From: Gonocerus acuteangulatus
Taxonomy: Eukaryota > Arthropoda > Insecta > Hemiptera > Coreidae
Direction: 5' to 3'
NCBI GenBank assembly: GCA_946811695.1
Contig: OX328131.1
Span: 12,433,141-12,497,140 of the forward strand
DNA length: 64,000 bases
Below are positions 39,440 to 49,964 of this stretch, piece after piece. Position 1 is the first letter of the stretch. Every line of letters starts with the position of its first letter. The notes under the pieces are model-generated. The model saw only the letters and a list, made by a program, of their open reading frames with translations, did no database searches and was not told the DNA's origin. Made by a program: the position numbers and the translations under genes.

Positions 39440-40030
39440 ATTATCCAGTATTTGCATCCTTTCGCTTCTCCAGCAATTCATAGGGGAAACATCCGCGTCT
39501 AGTATTTTCGGGATCTGGTGTGAAAGTTCAATTTCGAGGACTTCTTTTCTTCAGTCCAACCTAAATTCATTCGGAATGCGATAATAGCTAAGCCGTAATG
39601 GAGATAGCAGGAAATTAGGAATTGCTAAACGTGTAAACTGGACCAGGAAGAACCGGAAATCACGCGAACGCCATTATTATCTACTAATGGGTTGTTTACT
39701 GGGTAAATGGAAGGAGCAGGTAATATGCAAAGACTGGGAACTCATCAAGAATCATGGCAGACTTTTTGTCTTCGGGTTGATTCCAGTTTCTTATAATAGT
39801 TCTTATAGAAAGTAATTGATTAGAAAGTGTCAATTTAATGGCAGAAATCGTCCTACATAGAGAAAATATCAATCAAATAGATTTAATCGCCATTTTATGG
39901 TTCCGCAAGACAACAAATCTGTTAGAAGTCAGACTCAAAGGGACCGCGTCATTTTAGCGCTTTTCCATAACGAACTTATCACTAGGGTCACTTGAAAATC
40001 TGAGAACCCAAAAAGTTTTGTCTTAAATGT
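39440..40030. other. No feature recognised
   Basis: Mixed DNA with no coding frame. GACCGCGTCATTTTAGCGC at 39945 resembles a HINE-A 3' end in minus orientation, heavily decayed. Confidence 0.35.
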
Positions 40031-40870
40031 TTGGGACAGTTGTAAACACATGTAAAAATGCATAATGAAATCTTAACGGGAAGCAAAATCTTAGGCGCCA
40101 CAACAGGAAACTGTCAGTATCCTAATCGGAAATTATTCCATTTAAACACTGATTTCTCCGAATGATATTTCTTTATAAAACACCATATCAGAACCGTATT
40201 GGTTGGAAATTTAAAAAGCTTTCAAATATTTTTTTTTTAATTACTGCGATTTCCAAACCGGTTTTGAGGTATATAAGAATATATCCGAAAATGCAAAGTA
40301 TTTTTCTATTTTCCTCGACAACGGTTATAGATATGACCTTGCAAATGGTTACATTTGATTCTCCTTGTCCAATTACTGATAAAACGGCAAGGCATTAAAG
40401 CCTTGTAACGTAAAAACGTAAGCGTTACGATTTCTTTTGGCCTTGAGACTGGAAACGTTTGTGAAAAATGTAAGCTCATGTAAAAATGTAAAATAAAATC
40501 TCAAAGCAAAGGAAGATCTCAGGCGCCCAAAAAGAAACTGATAGAATCCTAAGGGGAAATTACTCCATTTAAAAACCGATTTCTCCGAATGAGAACACTT
40601 TATCAAAAAGTACATAAGAACCAGAATAGAAAAAGTATTTGTGGGAAATATTTTATGCTCTCGAATAGATTATTAAACATTATAAATTTTACAAATACTA
40701 CGATTTCCCAACTGATTTCAAGGTATGTAAGATTACAGCCGAAAAGAAAAAGAAAAAAATAGATGTCCCAAGAAAAATATAGTTTATTTTGCATTTTCTT
40801 CAACAACGGTTAGAGATAAGGCATTGAAAATGGTTTTATAAGATTCTTGACATCCAATTACTCATAAAAG
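40031..40870 (-). mobile_element. HINE-A-related interior in two tandem copies
   Basis: Two direct repeats about 420 bp apart share CTCATGTAAAAATG, GGCGCC, GAAACTG-TAG-ATCCTAA, GGAAATTA-TCCATTTAAA, CCGATTTCTCCGAATGA, and AACGGTTA-AGATA. On the minus strand they follow the HINE-A interior. Confidence 0.6.
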
Positions 40871-40959
40871 GTGTACCTTTAAGCTTTGCAACGCAAAAAG
40901 TCAATCTTTGTGACAGCTAATACACGATTTTGAACCACAGGTATTTTCGTCATCTATAG

Positions 40960-41222
40960 GCATGGGCGTATATAGAAAACAATTTCGGAGGGGGCTGGGA
41001 AAATTTCGGGAGGGGCTGAGACCATTTCTGGTCTATGGAATACTAACAATTTAGATCTTGGAAGAGTTTTAGCCAACTAAAACGCTATTACACCCAAAAT
41101 AGAATATTTTTTATGAACTAAATGATCTTATTTAATTTATTTTTAAGGGTTTAAGAAATTATTACCCATCAAATCATAATTCTGGGAGGCTGCAGCCCCC
41201 TGAGCCCCCCTATATACGCCCA
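40960..41222. repeat. Decayed dispersed repeat
   Basis: GGCATGGGCGTATATAGAAA at the left and the inverse TATATACGCCCATG at 41211-41224 act like inverted ends. Similar text is near 12500-12560 and 31500-31740. Confidence 0.5.
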
Positions 41223-41223
41223 T

Positions 41224-41345
41224 GTCTATATGCTCTGAAATGTGAAATTTTCTGGTCGGCATTTTCGGACTGATTGCGTCATGAGATCAGCTCCGTAAAC
41301 TGGTTTCCTCCCTATGGAGGGAGAGAGGAAACGTCCTAAAAGCCA
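41224..41345 (-). mobile_element. HINE-A 5' end fragment
   Basis: Plus text TGAAATGTGAAATTTTCTGG, TCGGCATTTTCGGACTGATT, GCGTCATGAGATCAGC, TTTCCTCCCTATGGAGGGAG, AGGAAACGTCCTAAAAGCC is the inverted HINE-A 5' block. Confidence 0.6.
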
Positions 41346-41404
41346 AATATCATAAAAATCTGATAATTTTTCAGCTTGTGAGAGAGCGAAGAGACAAAAA
41401 TATA

Positions 41405-41575
41405 TATACTGGTACATACAAATTTGAAACACCGTTATTTTCGTTATCTAGGGGTTGTGAAAAGTAAAAATTTTCTCTCCGTCGACACTTCCGGATTGAG
41501 TCACAAAGGCAACCTCATAAGTGCCCCCCCCCCGCTATTATGGAGGAAACGCGCTCAAAGCCAAAACAATTGGTG
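41405..41575 (-). mobile_element. Second HINE-A 5' end fragment, tandem to the first
   Basis: ACAAATTTGAAACACCGTTA, TTTTCGTTATCTAGGGG, GACACTTCCGGATTGAGTCA, CAACCTCATAAG, a C run, GGAGGAAACGCGCTCAAAG. The same block as the neighbour, in tandem. Confidence 0.65.
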
Positions 41576-41579
41576 AAAT

Positions 41580-41875
41580 TAGGTCACGGAAGACGGTATG
41601 TCGCCGACAAAGGTGCTTTAATAGCACCCTTAATAAGGTGTATTAATTGTTATTAAGTGATTGAATTGTAATAGACAATGCGCAGGTGCAGTAGCTAGGA
41701 CAGAGGGAGTGGTGCATCCGGGTCCAGTGACATTAACCGTTACTTGTCACTACTAGCTCCTCCCTGCTCTTCCTTGCTCGATCAACACAAATCACCGTTA
41801 CTCTTATCAATGGGGCATTTCAAGTCACTCTTATCAATGGAGCATTTTTCATCTTTCTTTTTCTTTTTCATATGC
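41580..41875. other. No feature recognised
   Basis: A short direct repeat TATCAATGGGGCATTT / TATCAATGGAGCATTT is present near 41810-41850. Otherwise nothing is recognised. Confidence 0.3.
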
Positions 41876-41879
41876 GTGG

Positions 41880-41985
41880 AGGCCCGGTGGCCGTGAGTGT
41901 TTAAGCGTGAGCACTTAACACCCGATGCCAAGGGTCTTGGGTTCGATTCCCACTATGGGGTAGTGGCTTTTCTTTAGAAAAAAAG
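41880..41985 (+). repeat. tRNA-derived SINE head, type 3
   Basis: GGCCCGGTGGCCGTGAGTG, TTTAAGCGTGAGCACTTAAC, CTTGGGTTCGATTCCCACTA, TGGGGTAGTGG. The best-preserved head of the family. It meets a HINE-A 3' end at 41983, so the SINE body is lost. Confidence 0.75.
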
Positions 41986-42070
41986 TCCAACTCGTAGGAA
42001 CTGCATCATCTTAGCGCGGTTCTGTTCTTCATCCTAATGTCATTTGGAAAGGTTGAAATTGAAACAGGTA
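41982..42070 (-). mobile_element. HINE-A 3' end fragment
   Basis: AAAAAAGTCCAACTCGTAGG, AACTGCATCATCTTAGCGCG, GTTCTGTTC is the inverted HINE-A 3' terminus. Confidence 0.75.
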
Positions 42071-42234
42071 TTCCTGTCTATTGTAAAAAATGAGTTATAG
42101 TCCTCCAATTAATGCCTCTGAGAGGCACGTTTTTCAATATACTTATAATTTTTTTATGCTAGAAGATGCTTTTAAAAAAAGTCAAACGAGGTATTTTTGT
42201 GTAAGGCAATGCTAGTAGAACATGTAAAAAAGAA

Positions 42235-42517
42235 AAATGATCAAAATCGACCACCATTTGTCGATTGGAATGGAATGGCTCACTTAAACGCTGTTAATGG
42301 TCATTTTGAGCATAAGGAGTCATTTCTGACCTATGGTGCCGTTGACTTTTTTCTTCTCCATGACTTGTAGATTCGAAATATGCAATAAAAAATTTTGACC
42401 TTGAATAACATTTCAAGGTCAATTTTGCGGGGGTTAATATGGGGGTTATTTTTTCTGATCTCGCATTGGAGAATATTCTGGCCAACAGATGACCATTATT
42501 TTTGGGACACCCTGTAC
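42235..42517 (-). mobile_element. Mariner-type or similar TA-inserted fragment
   Basis: On minus it starts CAGGGTGTCCCAAAAATAAT after TA, a terminus common to Tc1/mariner-related arthropod elements. It was inserted at the TA that precedes CCTCTTAGGTAG in element family D. The other end is not identified. Confidence 0.5.
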
Positions 42518-42711
42518 CTCTTAGGTAGATAAGAAGGTAAGTACGTGTTTCCTGGACATACCTTGGAACACATACCAGGTACTGCGCATAGGAGAAAGGT
42601 ACAAAAAAATATTTCCCAAAAATAGAGTTTTATTCAGAAGCTTAGATGTAAAATTAAGACAATTTTACTACGAATAATAAATATGGCAGACACTTTTAAG
42701 GGGTATAACAC

Positions 42712-42715
<4 letters not shown>

Positions 42716-42760
<45 letters not shown>
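42716..42760. repeat. poly(A) tract of about 44
   Basis: It occupies the place of the shorter A-rich stretch at 5268-5279 in the other family-D copy, so it is likely an expanded homopolymer. Confidence 0.9.
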
Positions 42761-42762
<2 letters not shown>

Positions 42763-42779
42763 TAATTATTTTTATTCTA

Positions 42780-43603
42780 ATACTAGCTGACCCGGCAAAC
42801 GTTGTTTTGCCATATAAATAATTTCCTAGTAATTTCTAGTGGACTACCCCTAAATGTTAGGGGTAGTCCACCCCTAAATTTTTTTTTTATTTTTTAGACA
42901 ACATTTTTGATTTCTATTTTTTTATGATACAACATACAATCCTCAATTTTCACCCTTCTACAATCAACCCTTATTTTTTAATAGCCATTTTAGTAATTTA
43001 ATCATTTTTCCTCTCCGGTCGAAAACTGATCAATCGTCATTTAATTAGTTATCCCCGCCAGATGTCTACAGGTGTCACTTCTGACCCAGTAAACAGCACG
43101 GAGTAGGGATGAGAACGAAGCCGGTCTCCTTTCTTTCTCACTCCCTACACAGTTGTCGGCCATCATTATTGTTTATGCATCAAGTGTAGTAGTAACGTTG
43201 ACAATTATTATTTTGCTATCTCAGTGTAACTCTCATATTCACTTTTAATCATTCCTATTTTATCAATAATAATTAAATTATCAATTTTGAGTGAGACCGG
43301 AGAGGAAAAATTATTAAATTACTAAAATGGCTATTAAAAAATAAGGGTTGATCGTAGAAGGGTGAAAATTGAGGATTGTATGTATTTTTGTATGTTGTAT
43401 CATAAAAAAATAGAAATTAAAAATTTTGTCTAAAAAATAAAAAAAAAATTTAGGGGTGGACTACCCCTAACATTTAGGGGGATGAAAAATAGATGTTGGC
43501 CGATTCTCATAGATACCGGATAAGCACAAAAAATGTCATCAAAATCGGTCAAGCCGTTTCGGAGGAGTATGGCAACGAAAACTGTGACACGAGAATTTTA
43601 TAT
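42780..43603 (+). mobile_element. TACTAGCTGACCCGGC-type element with an internal foldback
   Basis: It starts TACTAGCTGACCCGGCAAAC and GTTGTTTTGCC. It ends GTCAAGCCGTTTCGGAGGAG, TATGGCAACGAAAACTGTGA, TTATATATTAGATT, a start/end pair I know from many arthropod genomes. Inside, arms of about 180 bp (42856-43020 and 43310-43475) are inverted copies (AGGGGTAGTCCACCCCTAAA; AATAGCCATTTTAGTAATTT), so a foldback inserted in it. Non-coding. Confidence 0.7.
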
Positions 43604-43895
43604 ATTAGATTAAATGAGAGTTTTATTCGCGCTGCCATTAAAACCAGAACAGCTGTACAAGATCATGTGAGCATGAACCAATGTGTGAGCGCAGAGAATA
43701 ACCACAACTGCGCAGTGCTTTCATTCACTCTTTCGGTTACGCGCAGTGTATTGCAGTCTATCATAGGCAACATTTATTTCTATGTTTCCTCATAATTATA
43801 CCCCACAAAAGTGTCTGCCCTTTTGTAATTATTATGAAATATGTTTATTGAAGACGCTGTTTAAATCGCAGCGTGAATAAAGCATTTAATATTTA

Positions 43896-43937
43896 AAAAA
43901 GTCCGACTCGCAGGAACTGCGTCATCTTAGCGCGGTT

Positions 43938-43974
<37 letters not shown>

Positions 43975-45210
43975 GGCACATCTACATCTAGGTCATTAGC
44001 GCCGACATCCAGGGTGTAGCGAGGAATTTCACCAGCGAGCCGTGGGATGATAAAATTCCTGCCGGAGGTTGGGAGTCGAACCCACCATCTCCCGCTTATG
44101 AATCCAAGGCGCCAGCCATTTGACCACGGGAGACCCCGGTTCCTGTTCATATCCCTATTCTCATTTGAAAAGCATAGAATAGAAACAGATAATATTTTCC
44201 TCGGCCTTTGTTCAAAGGGTTTTATGGCTATACCTGGGGTCAGGTCCGCAAGACCCTAGAAACCTCTTCTACCGATACTTCATTTCATACGTTTCAATGA
44301 AGTGGAAAATATCAAATATTTTCACACATTCCTATGTTCTTTTACTATAGTAATAATTCAACAGATAAAATCAATTAAAAAATAAAATAAAAAAACCAAC
44401 AGCATAAAGGCAATTGAAAATATTCAAAAGACGTCAACGAATCTTTTTCTCTTGGCAAGCTATATTTCTAACAATGAATTGTTTTTCTTATTTTGCCTAA
44501 TCTGTTTTATTGTAAAATACATTATCCAACTATAAGCAATTAAAAAATAACAAGGAATAAAAACAGACAAAAAGAACAGCTCGAATAAGCAAAATCAATT
44601 ACTTTAATGTTTTAAGCACTTATTTCTCCGATTGAGATCGCCTAATCAAAACTTTCATCAGAACCTTTCTGTAGAGCATTTAGTAAGCTTTCTAATGGTA
44701 TTCTTTCGTTTACTAAGATTCTCAACCTTTTTCGAGATATTAAGGAAAATATACAAAGTTACCAAAACTTTTTATGTCTGTTAATAAAATATTTTATTCT
44801 AACCCTTCCTTAACTCCAAACGTAACCAAACTTTCAACATATTAGTTTTAATGAAAGTAGAACACGCAGAAAATGTTTCAACTGAATCCCATGATTCTAA
44901 GTACCCAAACCAAAAACGGTATTCAAAAACGATTTTTCCAATTTTCTCAAAAACGGTTAAAGCTATCGCCTTGAAAATGGTTTCATTCGTTTTCCTAGCC
45001 CAAGAAGCAAATAAAAAGAGCACTTACAAGCTTATGAACTCAAAAACGTAAGCGTTACGATTTTGTCTGCGCGAATTTCACCCCAAACTCCATCTTCCAG
45101 TGGGCGGATTTTGCTGGTTAACGAACTTGACCTTTCATATTGGACGACTGATTTTTGTACCAAATTTCATCAAAATCAGACCATTCGTCTTCGACCTAGA
45201 GAGCGAACAG

Positions 45211-45265
<55 letters not shown>

Positions 45266-45427
45266 TATACATATATATATATACAAATTTGAACCACCGT
45301 TATTTTCGGTCTCTAGGGGTTCTGAAACGCGAAATTTTCTTGTCGGCACTTCCGGATTGTTTCATTGTATCAACCTTATAAGCGGGGTTCCTCCCTATGG
45401 GGGAGGGAGGAACCGCGCTAAAAAAAT
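43896..45427 (-). mobile_element. HINE-A (left partner of a head-to-head pair)
   Basis: Minus strand: 5' end TTTTTTTAGCGCGGTTCCTC at 45427, (TA)n at 45214-45283, full interior, 3' end GAACCGCGCTAAGATGACGC, AGTTCCTGCGAGTCGGAC at 43897-43939. A type-1 SINE interrupts it near the 3' end. The arm is a near-inverted copy of 45446-46360. Confidence 0.85.
43940..44136 (-). repeat. tRNA-derived SINE, type 1, with 7-bp target duplication
   Basis: Minus strand: GTCTCCCGTGGTCAAATGGC, CCTTGGATTCATAAGCGGGA, GGTGGGTTCGACTCCCAACC (box A and box B), body, tail GGCGCTAATGACCTAGATGT and poly(A) (plus poly-T 43941-43972). CGGTTCC lies on both sides (43933-43939, 44137-44143), splitting the HINE-A terminal inverted repeat. 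The tail is shared with the 5S SINE. Confidence 0.85.
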
Positions 45428-45588
45428 GAAAACTAGATACTTTGGTTTTTAGCGCGGTTCCTCCCTCCCCCATATTAAGGGAGGAACCCCGCTTATAAGG
45501 TTGATACAATGAAACAATCCGGAAGTGCCGACAAGAAAATTTCGCGTTTCAGAACCCCTAGAGACCGAAAATAACGGTGGTTCAAATT

Positions 45589-45634
<46 letters not shown>

Positions 45635-45680
45635 TATATTTATTTATATACATATATATATATATATATATGTGTATATA

Positions 45681-45741
<61 letters not shown>

Positions 45742-47224
45742 CTGTTCGCTCATTTCTGGCTTCCCTGATGGTCCGATTTTGATGAAATTTGGTACAAAAA
45801 TCAGTCGTCCAATTTGAAACTTCAAGTTCGTTAACCAGCAAAATCCGCCCACTGGAAGATGGCATTTGGGGCGAAATTCGCGCAGAAAAAATCGTAACGC
45901 TTACGTTTTTGAGTTCATAAGCTTGAAAGTACTCTTTTTATAGGCTTCTTGGGCTAGGAAAACGAATGAAACCATTTTCAAGGCGATAGCTTTAACCGTT
46001 GTCGAGAAAATTGGAAAAATAGTTTTTGAATACCGTTTTTGGTTTGGGTACTTAGAATAACGGGATTCAGTTGAAACATTATCTGCATGTTCTACTTTCA
46101 TTAAAACTAATATGTTGAAAGTTATGTTACGTTTGGAGTTAAGGAAGGGTTAGAATAAAATATTTTATGAACAGATATGAAAAGTTTTGGAAACTTCGTA
46201 AACTTTCATTAATATCTCGAACACGGTTGGGAAATCGTGGTAAGTGGATAGATACTATTTGAAAGCTTACTAAATTCTCTACAAAAATGATTCTAAAACT
46301 ATTTTTGATTAGGTTATGTCAATCGGAGAAATAAGTGCTTAAAACTTCAAATACGTCTGTTTTGTTCTTAGGAACGGGTTTTTGCCGTTGTTTTTGTAAT
46401 TTTTGTCTATTTCCCTTGGTTTTTTATTTTTGTAATTTCTTATGTTAGGAAAATGTATTTGTTTGTAAAACAGGATAGGAAAAATGAGACCAATTTTCTG
46501 TTGCTAGAAATAATGAAAATTTTGGGAACTTCGTATACTTTCATTAATATCTCGAAAACGGTTGAAAATCTTGGGAAGCGAAAGGTTACCATTCGAAAGG
46601 TTACTAAATTTTCTACAAACATTTTTTTGAAGACATTTGCGATGGGACGGTTATATTTGGAGAAATAAGTGCTTAAAACATAGGTAATTTCGTTCATTTG
46701 AACGAATCTTTTTGTGTGATCCCTACAGTTTTTTTTTTCACTGCTCGTTATTTTTGTGATTGCTTATAGTAGTCAAATGTATTAGTCAATAAAACAGGAT
46801 ATGTATATATAGAAACAATGTTTTGTTTCAATTCGTAGGGAGGAGCTAGAAGGCAGAGAGGGCATTCCCAGTACAGGTATCGCCCAGTGTATCCTCGTCA
46901 TCTGTAAGTCCCTTTCTAGAGTCATAAAGATAAGCCTCCAAACAACTTTAGGAATGTAGGATTTCTAACTTTTGCCAGTATCAGAACAGCCGCTCTTTAC
47001 ATACCACAGTGGTACTGACGTACCGGTTTATACTAGTTGCACTCCACACGGTGGTAGTACTTGTTATATGCCACAGCGGATCGCTCATTATAACCTTATT
47101 TTATACGTATTAAATAGGTACTTAAAAAAAATTTATTTGTGTATAAGTGTAGCGTTATTGGGATTAGAATAAAATATTTTATTAACAGACATGATATGGT
47201 TTGGAATCTTCGTATATTGTCCTT

Positions 47225-47290
47225 AATTTTTTTTTCTTTTATGGTGCATCGAAATATGAGTCATTAGCACCATTTTTTCCTTATGAGCTA
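47225..47290 (-). repeat. SINE tail fragment
   Basis: Minus strand: GGTGCTAATGACTCATATTT, CGATGCACCAT, A-rich end. A diverged copy of the GGCGCTAATG...GATGCGCC SINE tail. Confidence 0.6.
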
Positions 47291-47416
47291 ATATAATACT
47301 TAGATTTAGCTAGCAACAATATTTTACACCGCAATTAAAGTGATTTGCTCTTCTTATAAACAGAATATTTATATTATAATATAAACATAATACATCAATG
47401 TGTCTGACAAAAAAAA

Positions 47417-47495
47417 AAAGTCCGACCCGCAGGAACTGCTTCATCTTAGCGCGGTTCCGTTCTTATCTCAAGTGCGATTAGTGAAGGAATATAGC
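47417..47495 (-). mobile_element. HINE-A 3' end, nested
   Basis: AAAAAAGTCCGACCCGCAGG, AACTGCTTCATCTTAGCGCG, GTTCCGTTCTTATC in reverse orientation inside the larger copy. Confidence 0.8.
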
Positions 47496-48317
47496 AGCTA
47501 TCGGTAGGTATTAGCACCATTTTTCCCCCTTAATATCTTCCAAACAGTTAAGAAATCGTGGGAAGTACGATGTAACCATTCAAAAGCTTACTAAATTCTC
47601 TAAAAAAAAGATTCTGAAGCAAATTTCAGAATTTCGATGGGGCAATGTCAGTCGGAGAAGTAAGTGCTTAAAACTACGAAAGTGTTAGTTTTGTTATTTT
47701 AAACGGGTTTTTGTCACTGTTTACCTCACTTTTGTTTTTTAAGTTTATTTAACGGTGGAATGAGTATTTCATTAAAGCTGAGAAAATAAGAATCATATTG
47801 GTAATAGAGTTTTCCTAGAGTGAGCGTCGCGATGACGGGAGAGTCCCATCCGCTTAGAAAACTGCCAGTTTCCATATGTGCCGCTTTAAGCTTCCTTCTC
47901 TTTGAGATTTTATTTTATATTTTTAACGAAAGATCAAAACCTACCGATAGCTGCTACTATTCCTTTCCTAATCGCACTTCGGATAAGAACGGAACCGCGC
48001 TAAGGTGATGCAGTTCCTGCGAGTCGGACTTTTTTCTTTATATAGAGTTTAACCCCCTTTAAAATGCCTGCATTATTTATTATTAATTTTAAAATTTCCT
48101 TGATTTGCAATTTTTTTCATTAATAATAGTTGGCTTCTGAATAAAACACTATTTTTGGGCAATATTGTTTTGCACCTTTCCCCTATGCGCAGTACCTGGT
48201 GTTCCAAGGTATGTCCAGGAAACACACACTTACCTTCTTATCTACCCAAGAGGTACATTATAGCAAAACTTCAGGGTGCATAAAACACTTCATGAAAAGT
48301 GCTCTCCGACTATACTA

Positions 48318-48392
48318 GTCGGTACTTCATTCATGAGATCAACCTTATAAGCGGGGTTCCTCCCTATGGAGGGAGGGAGGAACCGCGCTAAA
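48318..48392 (-). mobile_element. HINE-A 5' end fragment
   Basis: Plus: GTCGGTACTTCATTCATGAG, ATCAACCTTATAAGCGGGG, TTCCTCCCTATGGAGGG, GAGGAACCGCGCTAAAAG. It abuts the SINE body at 48393. Confidence 0.7.
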
Positions 48393-48500
48393 AGAAAAGG
48401 CATCGCCCCTATCCTGGCAAGAAGAGGGTGGTATCCTATACATAACCCGTCCTAAAATTCTTAGTTAATAATAATGGACGTTAAGATTTAAATAAACATA
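48393..48500 (+). repeat. SINE type-3 body fragment
   Basis: GAAAAGGCATCGCCCCTATC, CTGGCAAGAAGAGGGTGGTA, AACCCGTCCTAAAATTC, GGACGTTAAGATTTAAATAA. Same order as 26483-26595; the head is missing. Confidence 0.75.
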
Positions 48501-48934
48501 TAAATTATAATTTCTTCTGCCGCCACCATACCTGAATAATATTAATGATTTATTCAATTGTAATTGATACTTCTATTTACGATACGTAGTGTTTCCCATT
48601 TCTATTAAAGTTCTATTCTAACGTAAATTTTCTTTCATCCTCTATGAAGTCTTTTGAATGTAAATTTATTTAAGCAGCAACTTTCTACATGAATCTGTAT
48701 AACTCAGAGGTTTTCAATAAAACCCTTACATTTAACAAGGGACAATAACTGACGATTTTTCTTTAAAAAAGTCTGTTTATTTTATTTTAAAAAGCTAATT
48801 TATTTTCTCTCTCAGGACTATTATTGAAAAGACATGAGATCGAGGGAAGAGCGTGTATTTGGCATTCCTCGATATAATGGGGCCACTTGATTCGGTCCCT
48901 TGATAGGAAATATGGTCAGCTCTTAGCGCAAAAC

Positions 48935-49345
48935 ATGTCCCCAGTGCACTAATAGAGGCTGTAAAATCAACATACCGCAATACAAAGGGCTTAATAAGAA
49001 TAAATGGAAAGGAATGCAAACCTTTCTAAATGAAAAAAAGGTGTAAAACAAGGAGATAGCCTAAGCCCTCTACTGTTCATCGTAGTTATGTATGAAATTG
49101 GGGACAATCACGTTAGGAAGTGGAATATGAGACCAATCCTTGCTCAAGCTATGGTTTTTGCAGATGACATAGTTCTAATTACAGATTCAAAAGAAAACCT
49201 GAAGCAAGCAATCATAGAGTGGAAAGCTGAGCGGGATAGGAAGGTAATGATGCTCAATGCAAGTAAGAGCAAGGTAATGTGTGTAGGACGATATGATGAT
49301 GTGGACAAAAACGTGAAGTTTCACATTTTCAAGGCAACCACTTTT
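48935..49345 (+). pseudogene. Non-LTR retrotransposon reverse transcriptase fragment
   Basis: Across a frameshift near 49030 the frames give ALIEAVKSTYRNTKGLIRIN, GKECKPF, then GVKQGDSLSPLLFIVVMYEI and AQAMVFADDIVLITDSKENL. GVKQGDSLSPLLF is RT motif 4 and FADDIVLI is the catalytic DD box. The remainder (LNASKSKVMCVGR) follows the usual NxxKTK motif. Palm motifs only; 5' and 3' parts absent, broken by a frameshift and by a T run at 49343. RTE/CR1-like by eye. Confidence 0.85.
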
Positions 49346-49399
49346 TTTTTTTTTTTTTATTGCAAGCTTAATATCAAACGAACTTTATGATAATTAACA

Positions 49400-49960
49400 C
49401 CTTTACTCCTGCATTACAGGGGTATTGCGAAAAAAAGATTCTGGATTTTTCTTTATAAGCATTCTTTAAAACCACTTTGGTTAATTGAAAGGTTTTCGTA
49501 TTGCATCGGCGCAGAGTTACACGATCGAAATGCTTCGTTATGATGAACTTTTCGGTTAAATGCTTTGTTTCAGAGGATTTTCAAAAAAATTGTCAAAAGC
49601 CCGAATATTTTTGGGTTCTTCACACATCATGTCTCAGAAATTGTGGCAAACATCGTAAACAAGTAAACTGTTTAAATAAGTAAACTGTTTCCAAACTTCC
49701 ATCGAGTTTTTTTTTTTTTTTTTTTTTTTTAGTAACACTCTTCTCGTAGCTAATGTGATTGCGCAAAAAAATAAAATTTGATAATTAAAAAAACATCTGG
49801 CAAATTTATATGCAACACATTGTTAGCTAATTTATTTATTTCTTATTCGTAAAGTGTTTCGCTTTAATAGAAATATTATTCCTTCAAAATGTTCCTAATT
49901 ATTCTGCATCTTCGTCATAAACTTATTGATTCCATAATCCCCAGAAACAGAGGTTAGAAA
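49400..49960. other. No feature recognised
   Basis: AT-rich DNA with a long T run at 49708-49731. No coding frame. Confidence 0.3.
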
Positions 49961-49964
49961 ATGT

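Larger units (their letters stand above)
45446..48035 (+). mobile_element. HINE-A (right partner of a head-to-head pair), with inserts
   Basis: 5' end TTTTTAGCGCGGTTCCTCCC; a long compound (TA)n 45591-45736; interior to about 46800; further interior and 3' end TAAGAACGGAACCGCGCTAA, GGTGATGCAGTTCCTGCGAG, TCGGACTTTTTT at 48030. Between about 46820 and 47500 it carries unrelated DNA, a SINE tail (47225-47285) and another HINE-A 3' end on minus (47417-47490). Confidence 0.8.
42518..48305. mobile_element. Second long-TIR family-D element, split by nested insertions
   Basis: Left arm 42518-42715 (matching 5061-5258), interior 43604-43890 (matching 5290-5590) and right arm 48045-48305 (matching 5846-6100) occur in the original order and orientation. 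The gaps are filled by a poly(A), the foldback at 42780-43603 and two HINE-A copies with their own insertions. Confidence 0.75.

Noticed and set aside
44851..46101. Conserved ~66-residue frames (MKVEHA-NVSTES-like) also at 33428-33622
   Set aside because: These are the same HINE-A interior in three copies. The frame is kept by high nucleotide identity, and the element is known to be non-coding elsewhere in the window, with stops in other copies.
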